Source of the DNA: Clostridia bacterium
GTDB taxonomy: Bacteria > Bacillota > Clostridia > TANB77 > CAG-508
NCBI GenBank assembly: GCA_900754285.1
Contig: CAAECB010000046.1
Location: 1-63,652, forward strand
DNA: 63,652 nucleotides
Direction: 5' to 3'
In this document: piece after piece, positions 8,690-18,667 of the stretch
Layout: each line of letters opens with the position of its first letter
Numbering within the stretch: the first letter of the stretch is position 1
Made by a program: the position numbers and the translations under genes
Notes under the pieces: model-generated
The model's database searches: none
What the model was told of the DNA's origin: nothing
The model's input: the letters and a program-made list of their open reading frames with translations, nothing else

Positions 8690-9367
8690 ATGCAAATATT
8701 CACATACAATGATTATTTAGACTACATATCGAACAAAAAAATAAAAAAATTAATACAAAATCAGAACAAAAAAGTAAACACAAAAGAAAGCATAGAAAAA
8801 AGCAAACAAGAAGCAAAAGAAAAAGACATGACAGAAAAGATAAAAGAAAACTTAGACAAAAACATAGAAGAGCTGTTGGAAGACGAGCAAGAAGTTTCCA
8901 AAATAATAAATGATTATTTCAAAATTCAAATATGTGATATAAATTCAGAAAATTTAGAAAAAAAGCAATTTAAAGAAAATAAAAAAAGTAAAATTTTTAA
9001 AGTCAAAGAAAAAGATATTTATTTCATAATAAAACTCGAAAAAACTCCCAATTACAATATACCATATATAATATTTAATGAATGTATAGAATTAATAAAA
9101 AAACTAAAAGAAGATTATAAAGAAAAAAAGCCAGTAATAATCCCAATAATTATATACATAGGAAATGAAAAATGGAACATACAACACAATAATAGGATTA
9201 GATACACAAGTTTTGAAGAAAATAATATGGAATTAGGATACAATATTTTAGATTTTAATTTATACAAAACAAAAGAGATAAAAAGTAAAAAATCCAAAAT
9301 TAACAAATACATATTATTAAAAAAAGAAATGAAAATATACCTAATCGATGAAAAGTATAATCTATAG
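8690..9367 (+). CDS. Rpn/YhgA-like PD-(D/E)XK nuclease-family protein
   Basis: Resembles the C-terminal half of recombination-promoting nuclease (Rpn/YhgA-like) proteins. The run from IYFIIKLEKTPNYNIPYI through ECIELIKKL to KKPVIIPIIIYIGNEKWN follows the family pattern (DVYILLEHQS..., YCIEL, PPIIPIVLYTG). The catalytic Glu-x-Lys-type segment is LEK here instead of the more usual LEHQ or IEHQ. The first 75 residues are highly charged and helical and do not look like the family. Start: GAAAGGAGAAAAA precedes ATG 8690. 225 aa. Many such proteins are mobile-element linked. Whether this one cuts DNA is unknown. Confidence 0.6.
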   Translation: MQIFTYNDYLDYISNKKIKKLIQNQNKKVNTKESIEKSKQEAKEKDMTEKIKENLDKNIEELLEDEQEVSKIINDYFKIQICDINSENLEKKQFKENKKSKIFKVKEKDIYFIIKLEKTPNYNIPYIIFNECIELIKKLKEDYKEKKPVIIPIIIYIGNEKWNIQHNNRIRYTSFEENNMELGYNILDFNLYKTKEIKSKKSKINKYILLKKEMKIYLIDEKYNL

Positions 9368-9409
9368 ATTTAAAAAAGATAAATATTTACAAATAAATTA
9401 AAAAAAGTA

Positions 9410-9438
9410 TTGACAGCTACAACCAATAATGCTATATT
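9410..9438 (+). promoter_or_regulatory. Strong sigma-A promoter for the XRE regulator
   Basis: TTGACA (9410-9415), 17-base spacer, TATATT (9433-9438) preceded by TGC (extended -10). Transcription would begin near 9445, which rules out ATG 9429 as the start of the downstream gene. Confidence 0.85.
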
Positions 9439-9491
9439 TACAAATAGATGTTACAAAAAATATAACTAAAAATGAAAGGGATGTGGTTAAA

Positions 9492-9824
9492 ATGGTAATA
9501 GATTATGAAATAATTGGGAAAAGAATCAGAGCAGAAAGAGTAAAGCAAAAACTTACACAAGAGGATATGGCAGAAAAAATTGAAACATCTATAGCATTTT
9601 ATAGTAGAATCGAGACTGGAAGAGCACATATAAATTTGGCAAGAATTATTGAAATAGCAGATATATTGAATATAGCGCCAGGATATTTTTTAACAGGAAT
9701 AGAAGAAGAAGCAGATGATTATTTATACAAAGATTTTAAGATGATTTTAGAACAATGTACAGCAAAACAGCAAAAAATTATCTATAGAATGGCAGAGGTA
9801 GTTTTAGAAGAAATTAAGATATAA
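9492..9824 (+). CDS. XRE-family HTH regulator
   Basis: Small DNA-binding regulator with a Cro/C1-type helix-turn-helix over about residues 8-62 (IGKRIRAERVKQKLTQEDMAEKI, then SRIETGRAHINLARIIEIADIL). The remaining 45 residues are helical and may dimerise. 110 aa. The start at 9492 (ATG GTA ATA) is set by the promoter just upstream and by GAAAGGG at 9474-9480. It lies 70 bases before smc and reads the same way, so read-through into smc is possible. Target unknown. Confidence 0.85.
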   Translation: MVIDYEIIGKRIRAERVKQKLTQEDMAEKIETSIAFYSRIETGRAHINLARIIEIADILNIAPGYFLTGIEEEADDYLYKDFKMILEQCTAKQQKIIYRMAEVVLEEIKI

Positions 9825-9894
9825 AATGTTGAAAATTTGCATTATTTATGATATGATTCTAAAGAATTAAATAATGCAAAAAAGGTGGTAAAAC

Positions 9895-12800
9895 ATGTAT
9901 TTAAAAAGAATAGAAATGCAAGGATTCAAATCATTTGCAGACAAAACAGTAATAGAACTAAAACAAGGAATAACAACAGTAATAGGACCAAATGGCTCAG
10001 GAAAAAGTAACATATCAGATGCAATCAGATGGGTATTAGGCGAACAAAGCAGCAAAGCATTAAGATGTTCAAAATCACTAGATATCATATTTGCAGGAAC
10101 GCAAAACAGAAAATCATTAGGATTTGCAGAAGTTTCACTAGTATTTGATAATGCAGATGCAGGACTACCAATTGAATATACAGAAGTAACAGTAACAAGA
10201 AGAATATATAGAAGCGGAGAAACAGGCTATTATATAAATAAAGTTGCATGCAGACTAAAAGATTTGCAAGAACTATTTATGGATACAGGAATAGGAAAAG
10301 ATGGATATTCAATAGTAGGACAAGGAAAAATAGATGAAATATTAAGCAATAAGTCAGAGGACAGAAGGCACATCTTTGAAGAAGCATCAGGAATAGTAAA
10401 ATATAGAGTAAGAAAACAAGAAACAGAAAAAAAATTAGAACATACAAAACTAAACCTATTAAGAATAAATGATATATTAGCAGAAATAGAAGGAAATTTA
10501 GAACCACTACAAGCTCAATCAGAAAAAGCAAAAAAATACTTAAATTTAAGAGAAAGTCTAAAAAATATAGAAGTAGGATTATTTTTATATAATATAGAAC
10601 AAAATAAAAAAGAAATTGAAAAAATAACAGAAGACGAAAACATAACAAAAGAGCAATGTAACACAGAAGAAACAAGATTAGAAAGAGTAAAAATAGTAAA
10701 AGAGCAACTAAAAGAAGAAATAGATGAAATAATTAATAAAATAGAACATATGTCTAATTTAGGATTTGAAAGCCAAAAAGAAATAGAAATGCTAAATTCA
10801 GATATAAATGTATCAAAAACAAAAATATCAAACAATGAAGAAAATGAAAAAAGATTCTTAGAAGAAATAGAAGAAAAAACAACAAGATTAAAAGAGTTAG
10901 AAGAAGAACAAAAGCAAAAAGATGAAAAAAGAGAGAACCTAAGGAAAAATAAAGAAAGATTCACAAAAGAATTAGCAGAAAAACAAGAAGAATTAGATAA
11001 AATAACAGAAAAATTATCTAAAGAAGCACTAGAAATAGAAGGATACAAAAAACAAGTAGAAGAAAACACAGACCAAAAATATGAAAAACAAGCAAATATA
11101 CAAGAACAAGAAATAAACTTTGAAAATGATGACAAAAGACAAAAACAAGTAAAAAATGAAATACAAAATATAATTTCAGAATTAGATAACACACGAATGA
11201 AAAAAGAAGAAGTTTCAAAAGATTTTTACGAAATAGAATCAGTAAGAAATAAAAATCTAAAAGAATTAGAAAATATAGCAAAACAAAAAGAAGAAGCAAA
11301 TCAAAAAATAAAAATATATCAAACAAAAATCAACACAATGTCAAATGAATTAAGAATGAAAGAATCAAGGCAAAAGTTTTTAATAGAAACAGAAAAAGAA
11401 AAAGAAGGGTACACTAAAAGTGTAAAAACACTATTAAATGATTGTGAAAAAAATCTTACATTACAAAAAGGAGTAGAAGGAGTTTTAGCAAACCTTATAG
11501 ATGTACCAGAACACTTACAAACAGCAATTGAAATGAGCTTAGGAATGGCATTACAAAACATAGTAACAGAAACAGAACAAGATGCCAAAAAACTAGTAGA
11601 ATATTTAAGAAAAAACAATATAGGAAGAGCATCATTTTTGCCAATTACATCTGTAAAAGGAAAAAAAGTAGACAACATAAAAGGTAACAAATCAGGAGTA
11701 ATAGGAATAGCAGCAGACTTAGTAAAATACAATAAAAAATATGAGCAAATTATATTCAATTTACTAGGAAGAACAGTAATTGTAGAAAATATGGACACAG
11801 CAATAAGAGTAGCAAAAGAAAATGGTCAAAGTTTCAAAATAGTCACACAAGAAGGAGATATAATAAACACATCAGGAGCAATAACAGGTGGAGCTGTTAT
11901 GAAAAAGACAGTAAATATATTAGGAAGAGAAAACGAAATAAAAAAACTAGGACAAGAAATAAAAAAATTACAAGAAAATATAGAAAAAATCGAACAAGAA
12001 AAAGCAGAATATGAGCAATCAATAGAAGGCATATTAGAAGTAGCAGAAAAGCTAGAAAAAGAGTTACAAGAAAATGAAATAACATATGCAACAGGTAAAC
12101 AAAAAGTGCTATCTTTTGAAGAAGAGATTCAAAAAATTGAAAATAGATTACAACGCTTCAAAGAAGAACAAAAAAGATTAGAAGAACAAAAAGAATTTGC
12201 AATAAGCAAAAAAGCAGAAATTCAAAAAGAAATTGAAAAAATAAATGAAGAAAACGAAAAATTAGCAAAGATTATAACAGAATATGCAGAATTAAATAAA
12301 GACAACCAAAAATATATAGATGACTTAAACTTTGATATTACAAACTTAAAAATTTCAGTATCATCTTTTGATGAAAGCGAAAGTTCTATAGAAGAAATAA
12401 AAGAAAGAATACAACAAGAAGTAGAGGCAAATGAACAATCTATAAAAAATAAGCAAGAACAAATAGCACAAAGTAAGCAAGAAACAGAAAAACTAAAAGA
12501 AGCAATAAAACAAATACAAGAAAAAATCACCAAAATACAAGAAGAAGTAAAAAATAGTGGAACAAAAGTAGAAGAACTAAAAAAAGAAAGAACAGAAAAA
12601 AACGAAAAATTAACTATACAAGAAGAACAAATAACAGAAAAATTCAAAATCATAGAAGATTTAAAAGGACAGCTTGTAAAAATTGATGTACGAAAAACAA
12701 AAATACAAGAAGAAATAACAGAAACAATAAACAAATTATGGGAAGAATATGAATTGACACCAAATTCAATTGAAGAATATGAAAAACCAAAAAATGTTTC

Positions 12801-13443
12801 TGAAACTAAAAAGCAAGTAAACAGCTTACGTACACAAATGAAAGAAATGGGAAGTGTAAATGTAGAATCAATAGAGGAATACAAAAAACAAAAAGAGCGT
12901 TATGACTTTATGAGCGAACAACGCTTAGACCTAGAAAATACAATGGCAAAATTAAGAAAAATAATAACAGACATGACCGCAATAATGAAAGAACAATTTG
13001 AAAAGAAATTTAAAGAAATAAATAAAAATTTCGGAGAGGTATTTGCCGAACTATTTGGTGGAGGAAAGGCAGAAGTAAAATTAGAAGATGAACAAAACAT
13101 ATTAGAATGTGGAATAGATATAACTGCACAGCCACCAGGAAAAAAATTGCAAAATATGTTATTATTATCAGGAGGAGAAAAAGCACTAACTGCAATAGCA
13201 TTATTATTTGCTATTTTAAGAATAAATCCAGCACCATTCTGTGTACTAGATGAAATTGAAGCAGCATTAGATGATGTTAATGTATATCGTTATGCAGAAT
13301 ATTTAAAGAAATTTGCACAAAACACACAATTTCTAGTTATAACACATAGAAAAGGAACAATGGAAGCAGCAGACAGTGTATATGGAGTAACAATGGAAGA
13401 AAGTGGAATATCAAAATTACTTTCTATGAAATTAAAGGAATAA
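9895..13443 (+). CDS. smc: Chromosome segregation ATPase SMC
   Basis: Core of the Smc-ScpAB condensin that organises and segregates the chromosome. Seen: N-terminal Walker A GPNGSGKSN (residues 32-40), QGKIDEILSNKSEDRR, a long coiled coil, the hinge (about 515-690, GVEGVLANLIDVPEHLQTAI to SGAITGGAVM), the returning coil, and the C-terminal signature LLSGGEKALTA with Walker B FCVLDEIEAALDD. Length of 1182 aa is exactly in the family range. Start: AAAAGGTGG precedes ATG 9895. scpA, scpB and ftsY, often nearby in Bacillus, are not next to it. It is followed by its own terminator. Confidence 0.99.
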   Translation: MYLKRIEMQGFKSFADKTVIELKQGITTVIGPNGSGKSNISDAIRWVLGEQSSKALRCSKSLDIIFAGTQNRKSLGFAEVSLVFDNADAGLPIEYTEVTVTRRIYRSGETGYYINKVACRLKDLQELFMDTGIGKDGYSIVGQGKIDEILSNKSEDRRHIFEEASGIVKYRVRKQETEKKLEHTKLNLLRINDILAEIEGNLEPLQAQSEKAKKYLNLRESLKNIEVGLFLYNIEQNKKEIEKITEDENITKEQCNTEETRLERVKIVKEQLKEEIDEIINKIEHMSNLGFESQKEIEMLNSDINVSKTKISNNEENEKRFLEEIEEKTTRLKELEEEQKQKDEKRENLRKNKERFTKELAEKQEELDKITEKLSKEALEIEGYKKQVEENTDQKYEKQANIQEQEINFENDDKRQKQVKNEIQNIISELDNTRMKKEEVSKDFYEIESVRNKNLKELENIAKQKEEANQKIKIYQTKINTMSNELRMKESRQKFLIETEKEKEGYTKSVKTLLNDCEKNLTLQKGVEGVLANLIDVPEHLQTAIEMSLGMALQNIVTETEQDAKKLVEYLRKNNIGRASFLPITSVKGKKVDNIKGNKSGVIGIAADLVKYNKKYEQIIFNLLGRTVIVENMDTAIRVAKENGQSFKIVTQEGDIINTSGAITGGAVMKKTVNILGRENEIKKLGQEIKKLQENIEKIEQEKAEYEQSIEGILEVAEKLEKELQENEITYATGKQKVLSFEEEIQKIENRLQRFKEEQKRLEEQKEFAISKKAEIQKEIEKINEENEKLAKIITEYAELNKDNQKYIDDLNFDITNLKISVSSFDESESSIEEIKERIQQEVEANEQSIKNKQEQIAQSKQETEKLKEAIKQIQEKITKIQEEVKNSGTKVEELKKERTEKNEKLTIQEEQITEKFKIIEDLKGQLVKIDVRKTKIQEEITETINKLWEEYELTPNSIEEYEKPKNVSETKKQVNSLRTQMKEMGSVNVESIEEYKKQKERYDFMSEQRLDLENTMAKLRKIITDMTAIMKEQFEKKFKEINKNFGEVFAELFGGGKAEVKLEDEQNILECGIDITAQPPGKKLQNMLLLSGGEKALTAIALLFAILRINPAPFCVLDEIEAALDDVNVYRYAEYLKKFAQNTQFLVITHRKGTMEAADSVYGVTMEESGISKLLSMKLKE

Positions 13444-13468
13444 AGCCATTTAATATTAGTAAAAACAA

Positions 13469-13505
13469 AAAAACATTTGCAATAAAAATTTGCAAATGTT
13501 TTTTA
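13469..13505 (+). terminator. Intrinsic terminator of smc
   Basis: Stem AAACATTTGCA/TGCAAATGTTT followed by a T run. Flanking A runs make it usable from both sides; the minus-strand XRE gene ends 50 bases away. Confidence 0.85.
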
Positions 13506-13553
13506 CATAATAAAAAGAAAACCCAAAAGTTAGCAAATAAATTATATAATAGA

Positions 13554-13829
13554 TTAATTCTCTATAAATCTACTAGAAGAATCTGAATTATCAAATAATT
13601 TATCTATTGAAATTTGCAAGGCATTACTAATTTTCCACAAATTAAAAACACTAATACCTTGATTTATTTTATCACTCTCAAGACCACCAATTAAAGCAGT
13701 AGAAACATCTACAATCTCTGCTAAATCTTCTTGAGTCATTTTACCAATTTTTAAATTATATAATTTTCTATAATATTTTATATTTTTTCCAATTACCTTA
13801 AATAATTCAGCTGAAGTAATTTCTTCCAT
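13554..13829 (-). CDS. XRE-family HTH regulator
   Basis: Small Cro/C1-type regulator of 91 aa. The HTH spans about residues 8-68 (IGKNIKYYRKLYNLKIGKMTQEDLAEI, then ALIGGLESDKINQGISVFNLWKIS). Start: ATG at 13829 is preferred because the GGAAAGGA site lies 9 bases upstream; two earlier in-frame ATGs (13835, 13850) are too close to it or overlap it. It lies alone in reverse orientation between smc and ytaF. Two inverted repeats in its upstream region are candidate operators for self-control. Confidence 0.8.
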   Translation of the reverse strand: MEEITSAELFKVIGKNIKYYRKLYNLKIGKMTQEDLAEIVDVSTALIGGLESDKINQGISVFNLWKISNALQISIDKLFDNSDSSSRFIEN

Positions 13830-13872
13830 GAACATACATCCTTTCCACAAAATCCTTATACGATTTATTTTC

Positions 13873-13974
13873 TAACTTTATAGGTTAAAATTCAATCAAT
13901 TACAAATAATAAAATATCATCAATAATGATAAAATTCCATAAATTATATAAATCTATAAGGTATTATTTAACCT
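13873..13974. promoter_or_regulatory. Candidate operator palindromes upstream of the XRE gene
   Basis: TAACTTTATAGGTTA (13873-13887) is an imperfect palindrome with TAAC/GTTA arms. AGGTATTATTTAACCT (13959-13974) has AGGT/ACCT ends. A similar AACC-GTACA-GGTT site precedes the XRE gene at 48.1 kb. Suggestive only. Confidence 0.35.
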
Positions 13975-14062
13975 AAATAATTAAAATACCAAAAAAAGTT
14001 ACAAAAGTAAAGCAAAAAAAATTAAAATAATGTAAATAATAATAAAACCATATATTTAAACT

Positions 14063-14638
14063 TTAACTAAAAGGAGCAAAAAATTGCAAAAAACCAATTA
14101 AAACCAATAGAATTCCAGAAAGAATAGAACAAATAAAATCAGAAAAACCAATAAATTTGCTAACTTTTTTTCCAATGATTATTCCTAAACTAAGAAATAT
14201 AAATTGAAAAATACTAATAAGAATTGGAAATAAAATGTAAGAGGCACTAATTAAACTTGAACTAATACCAATACCAAAATTATCTAAAGAAAGTGCTAAT
14301 CCCAAAAAAACAGCCTCTTTAGGATCTATTAAATTAGAATTGTTAAAATCAAAATCATTTTTATTTCCAGATTTTTTTTCAAAAATAGCTTTAACAATAA
14401 CAAAAAAACCAATGCAAAACAATATAAAGCAACCAATTAATTCAGTAATATATTTTGGCAGAAAATTCAATAATATCTTACCAGAAAAAACAGATACAAA
14501 AGAAACCAGTAGTGAAATTATAAACAAAATTATTGTACTCCAAAAAGAAATTTTTTTATTTTTAATACCATATGTAACACCAATCCCAAGTGAATCAATG
14601 CTACTAGAAATAGCTAAAACAAAGCAATTAAAAAGCAT
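14063..14638 (-). CDS. ytaF: YtaF-like sporulation membrane protein (MntP-like fold)
   Basis: Six-helix membrane protein with two related halves: FVLAISSSIDSLGIGVTYG at the start and GLALSLDNFGIGISSSL after a charged loop (about residues 95-112). Both carry the small-residue plus Asp motif of the MntP/YtaF superfamily, whose relatives export Mn2+ or other cations. The two-halves pattern and 191-aa length match YtaF, a membrane protein of sporulating Bacillota. Start: ATG 14638 with GGAGGG 7 bases upstream; the longer reading upstream has no ribosome site. A TGTCGAA match to the Spo0A box lies at 14670-14676 on the minus strand. The substrate is unknown. Confidence 0.75.
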   Translation of the reverse strand: MLFNCFVLAISSSIDSLGIGVTYGIKNKKISFWSTIILFIISLLVSFVSVFSGKILLNFLPKYITELIGCFILFCIGFFVIVKAIFEKKSGNKNDFDFNNSNLIDPKEAVFLGLALSLDNFGIGISSSLISASYILFPILISIFQFIFLSLGIIIGKKVSKFIGFSDFICSILSGILLVLIGFLQFFAPFS

Positions 14639-14816
14639 TACAATCCCTCCAGTATATAATATGCAAAAATTCGACAAAAGTTTATAATTATTATGTAAAG
14701 CACTTAATAAAAATATCAAATACATATTTCCAAAACAATTTACATGTTTAATACATAATCTAAAAAAGACAAGCATAATATAAACTAATAAAGACAAACA
14801 AAGGAGAGGATGAAAA

Positions 14817-17417
14817 ATGTGGCAAACATTAAAAAAACAGGAGATAATAGAAAAACTAAGAACTGATGAAATGCAAGGATTAACAGAAAAGCAAGTAAAA
14901 GAATTACAAGAAAAAGAAGGAAAAAACAAATTAGCAGACAAGAAAAAGGAAAGTATACTAATAAAATTCATCAAACAATTTAATGATTTCATGATAATTA
15001 TTTTAATAATTGCATCAATAATTTCAGCACTAGTTTCAAAAATGCAAGGAGAGAATGACTATATAGATTCATTTATAATAATTGCAATAGTAATACTAAA
15101 TGCAATAATGGGAGTAATACAAGAAGCAAAAGCAGAAAAATCAATAGAAGCATTAAAACAATTAACACCACAAAAATGTAAAACAATAAGAAATGGAAAC
15201 ATAAAAGAAATCAATGCAGAAGAATTAGTAAAAGGAGACATAGTATTACTAGAAGCAGGAAACTATGTGCCAGCAGATTGCAGACTATTAGAAACATATA
15301 ATCTAAAAATAGAAGAATCAAGTTTGACAGGAGAAAACTTACCATCAGAAAAAGACGCAAACTATATATGCAAAAAAGAGGAACAATTAGGAGACATGAA
15401 AAACATGGCATTTATGGCAAGCACAATAGTAAATGGACATGCAAAAGCAGTAGTAACAGAAACAGGAATGAGAACAACAGTAGGAAAAATAGCAAATATG
15501 ATGATAGAAAACGAAGCACCAGAAACACCAATCCAAAAAAAATTAGGGCAAGTAGGAAAAACATTAGGAATAGCATGTTTAGCAATATGCATACTAATTT
15601 TCTTAATAGGAATAATAAAAAAGATAGAGCCAATAGAAATGTTTATGACATCAGTAGGATTAGCAGTAGCAGCAATACCAGAAGGATTACCAGCAATAGT
15701 AACAATAGTGCTATCAATAGGGGTAACAAAAATGGCAAAAAAGAACAGCATAATAAGAAAATTACCAGCAGTAGAAACATTAGGAAGTAGTAGTGTAATT
15801 TGTTCAGACAAAACAGGAACACTAACACAAAACAAAATGAAAGTAGTAGAAACAAAAACAACAGACGAAAAAAAGATGATAGAATATGCAGCACTTTGTA
15901 CAGACTGTGAAATAATACAAAACTATAAAGTCATAGGAGAACCAACAGAAAAAGCAATAGTAGAAAAAGCACTAGAATTAGGGATAAACAAAAGAACTAC
16001 AGAAGACCAAATGCAAAGAGTAGCAGAAATACCATTTGATTCAAACAGAAAAATGATGACAACAATACATAAAAAAGGAAATAAATATATAGTTATCACC
16101 AAAGGAGCACCAGACGTATTAATAGAAAAATGCGAAAATATAAACAAAGCAGAAATAAAAAAACAAAACTTAGAAATGGCAAACAAAGCCTTAAGAGTAA
16201 TAGCAGTAGGATACAAAGAAATAACAACACTACCAAATAAAATAACAAGTGAAAATACAGAAACAAATCTAAAATATTTAGGATTAATAGGAATGATAGA
16301 CCCAGCAAGAGAAGGAGTAAAAGAAGCAGTAAAAACCTGTAAAAAAGCAGGAATAAAAACAGTAATGATAACAGGAGATCATATACAAACAGCAAAAGCA
16401 ATAGCAAAAGAATTGGAAATAATGGGCAAATATGATAAAGCAATAACAGGCCAAGAATTAGACAAAATGTCACAAAAAGAATTAGAAAAAAATATAAAAG
16501 AATATTCAGTATTTGCAAGGGTTACACCAGAACATAAAGTACGAATAGTAAAAGCATGGCAAAAAACAGGTGCGGTAGTAGCAATGACAGGAGACGGAGT
16601 AAATGACAGTCCAGCATTAAAAAATGCAGATATAGGAATAGCAATGGGCAAAAATGGAACAGACGTAGCAAAAAACGCATCAGACATGATACTAACAGAC
16701 GACAACTTTGTAACAATAGTAGAAGCAGTAAAACAAGGAAGAAACATATATGACAACATAAAAAAAGCCATACACTTTCTAATAGCAACAAATATAGGAG
16801 AAATAGTAACAATATTTATGGGGCTAGTATTAGGAATGAAATCACCATTGTTAGCAATTCAATTATTATGGATAAATTTAGTAACAGACTCTTTACCAGC
16901 AATAGCATTAGGATTAGAACCAGCAGAAAAAGACATAATGAACAGAAAACCAATAGACAGCAGAAAAGGAATTTTTTCAGATGGTCTATGGAGCAAAATA
17001 ATAATAGAAGGAATAATGATAGGAATGTTAACACTTATTTCATTTAGTATAGGAAACAAATATTATAGCTTAGAAATAGGAAGAACAATGGCATTTATAA
17101 CAATAGGAATGTTAGAATTAATACACAGTTTCAACATAAAAAGTGACAAATCAATATTTGAAGTAGGAATAATGGAAAACAAGTATCTAATAGGAAGCTT
17201 TTTAGTAGGAATATTTGTACAAAACATAGTAGCAATAGTACCAACATTTGCAGAAATTTTCGAATTACATACACTAAATAGTACCCAATGGATAATAACA
17301 ATAATAATTTCATTAATGCCAATACCAATAATGGAATTACAAAAGTTGGTAAATAAAGAACGTTTAGACAAAAAGAACATAACAAAAATAAACTATAAGG
17401 AAAAAACGATTTATTAA
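14817..17417 (+). CDS. Calcium-type P-ATPase (P2A, PMR1/YloB-like)
   Basis: ATP-driven cation exporter, most likely Ca2+. Seen: N-terminal cation ATPase segment, two membrane hairpins, actuator loop LTGENLPSEK (about 170-179), VAAIPEGLPAIV in TM4 (ion-site motif PEGL), phosphorylation motif DKTGTLT with D331, nucleotide-binding KGAPDVL, the hinge MTGDGVNDSPALK, and C-terminal membrane helices with WINLVTDSLPAIALGLEP. 866 aa matches bacterial SERCA-like pumps. Start: AGGAGAGGATGAAAA precedes ATG 14817. It is followed 16 bases later by the radical SAM gene, so probably co-transcribed. In spore formers such pumps have been linked to Ca2+ supply; that is only a possibility here. Confidence 0.95.
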   Translation: MWQTLKKQEIIEKLRTDEMQGLTEKQVKELQEKEGKNKLADKKKESILIKFIKQFNDFMIIILIIASIISALVSKMQGENDYIDSFIIIAIVILNAIMGVIQEAKAEKSIEALKQLTPQKCKTIRNGNIKEINAEELVKGDIVLLEAGNYVPADCRLLETYNLKIEESSLTGENLPSEKDANYICKKEEQLGDMKNMAFMASTIVNGHAKAVVTETGMRTTVGKIANMMIENEAPETPIQKKLGQVGKTLGIACLAICILIFLIGIIKKIEPIEMFMTSVGLAVAAIPEGLPAIVTIVLSIGVTKMAKKNSIIRKLPAVETLGSSSVICSDKTGTLTQNKMKVVETKTTDEKKMIEYAALCTDCEIIQNYKVIGEPTEKAIVEKALELGINKRTTEDQMQRVAEIPFDSNRKMMTTIHKKGNKYIVITKGAPDVLIEKCENINKAEIKKQNLEMANKALRVIAVGYKEITTLPNKITSENTETNLKYLGLIGMIDPAREGVKEAVKTCKKAGIKTVMITGDHIQTAKAIAKELEIMGKYDKAITGQELDKMSQKELEKNIKEYSVFARVTPEHKVRIVKAWQKTGAVVAMTGDGVNDSPALKNADIGIAMGKNGTDVAKNASDMILTDDNFVTIVEAVKQGRNIYDNIKKAIHFLIATNIGEIVTIFMGLVLGMKSPLLAIQLLWINLVTDSLPAIALGLEPAEKDIMNRKPIDSRKGIFSDGLWSKIIIEGIMIGMLTLISFSIGNKYYSLEIGRTMAFITIGMLELIHSFNIKSDKSIFEVGIMENKYLIGSFLVGIFVQNIVAIVPTFAEIFELHTLNSTQWIITIIISLMPIPIMELQKLVNKERLDKKNITKINYKEKTIY

Positions 17418-17433
17418 AAGAAAGGGAATATGT

Positions 17434-18537
17434 ATGATTAATTATTTAAAATCTTCAATATCAATCTCTTCATATAATGGATGCACAATAAATTGTAAAT
17501 ACTGCATTTTAAGCTCTTTAGGAAACAGAGAAAATGTAAGAAAAGTAGAAGATGAAAAAGAACTTGTAAAAAAATTATTATCATTAAAATTATACTCACC
17601 AGAAATACCAATATCAGTAAACAACCAAACAGACCCATTATTAAATAAAAAAATATTTGATAGTACTATAAAAATTTTGAAAGAAATGGAAAAAAACGAG
17701 GTTCCAAACCCAATACTAATAATAACAAAAGGATATATAACAAAAGAACAAATAAAACAAATAGAAAAAATCAATTTAAACATAATAATATTATACACTT
17801 TTTCAGGATTATCAGAAAAATTAGAAAACAGAAATGAAAAAGCACAAATAGAAACACTAGAAAAATTATCAAAACTAAAAAATTGTAAACTTATAAATTA
17901 TTATAGACCAGTAATAGAAGGAATAAACAGTGATTCAGAAACAATAGAACATGTAGCAAAAATAGTAACAAAATATTGTAAAGCAAGTATAGTTTCAGGA
18001 ATAAGAATGAACACACATTTAAAGCAAATATTTGAAAAATCAAATATTGATATTCCAGAAAAATATGACCCAGACCACAAAGTATTATATCCAGAAACAT
18101 ATAATAGAATAAAGCAAATTTTTAAAGATATAAAAAAAGATTATGCAATATTCAAAAAAACTTCATGTGGAATAAGTTATATATGTGGAAAACCAGACTA
18201 TAATGGCCACAGTGCACGTATTCACTACTGTAATCCAGAATGTGTAAGTTATCCTATATGTATAGGCACAAATAAAATAGGATTTTGCAATTCAGACTGT
18301 CCAAATTTTGAACTATGTAAAAAAGAAAGTCAAAAAACAATAACAGAAAATGAATTTAAAAATTTATTAAAAAAAATAGATAAAGAAGAAAGTATATTTG
18401 AAATAAAAGAAAATTACATTGCACTACATGGAACATTTTGGCAAGAAGAAGTCTCATATTTAAGACATATATGCAAGAAAAATATAAAAGCAGATAAACT
18501 ATTAAAAAGAGAAGACGAATTTTTACTAAGCCTATAG
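17434..18537 (+). CDS. Radical SAM protein with C-terminal cysteine cluster
   Basis: S-adenosylmethionine radical enzyme of unknown substrate. Seen: the 4Fe-4S motif C17-x3-C21-x2-C24 (NGCTINCKYC) very near the N-terminus, a TIM-barrel-like body (ISVNNQTDPLLNKK, NPILIITKGY, VSGIRMN), and a Cys-rich region around residues 240-295 (HYCNPECVSYPIC, FCNSDCPNFELC) that may hold another cluster. It ends with a short basic tail. Overall it recalls spore photoproduct lyase-like and other DUF-type radical SAM proteins, but not closely enough to assign. Start: GAAAGGGAAT precedes ATG 17434. It lies 16 bases after the P-ATPase gene. Confidence 0.8.
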   Translation: MINYLKSSISISSYNGCTINCKYCILSSLGNRENVRKVEDEKELVKKLLSLKLYSPEIPISVNNQTDPLLNKKIFDSTIKILKEMEKNEVPNPILIITKGYITKEQIKQIEKINLNIIILYTFSGLSEKLENRNEKAQIETLEKLSKLKNCKLINYYRPVIEGINSDSETIEHVAKIVTKYCKASIVSGIRMNTHLKQIFEKSNIDIPEKYDPDHKVLYPETYNRIKQIFKDIKKDYAIFKKTSCGISYICGKPDYNGHSARIHYCNPECVSYPICIGTNKIGFCNSDCPNFELCKKESQKTITENEFKNLLKKIDKEESIFEIKENYIALHGTFWQEEVSYLRHICKKNIKADKLLKREDEFLLSL

Positions 18538-18667
18538 TAAAAAAATATAGAAACCAGAAAAAACAATAAAAATATTGTAAAATCCACAAAAATATAGTAA
18601 AATTAAAATTCAGTGAGCAAAAGAATAAAAAAGAGCAGAAAAGATAATATAAAGCCAAGGAGGAAAT

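Noticed and set aside
8690..9367. A complete, active transposase or Rpn nuclease
   Set aside because: Only the second half matches the family, and the catalytic Glu/Gln region is altered, so only family-level similarity is claimed.
10277..13201. Many long minus-strand reading frames opposite smc
   Set aside because: They are Leu/Phe/Ser-rich mirror frames caused by the A-rich coding strand; none has a ribosome site or a family motif.
14063..14992. A 309-codon version of the ytaF-like gene
   Set aside because: The first 118 codons lack a ribosome site and family similarity, and run toward the opposite-strand P-ATPase start; GGAGGG before ATG 14638 sets the real start.
15368..15790. A 140-codon plus-strand frame within the P-ATPase gene
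   Set aside because: Asn/Arg/Lys-rich out-of-frame reading of a clearly coding region.
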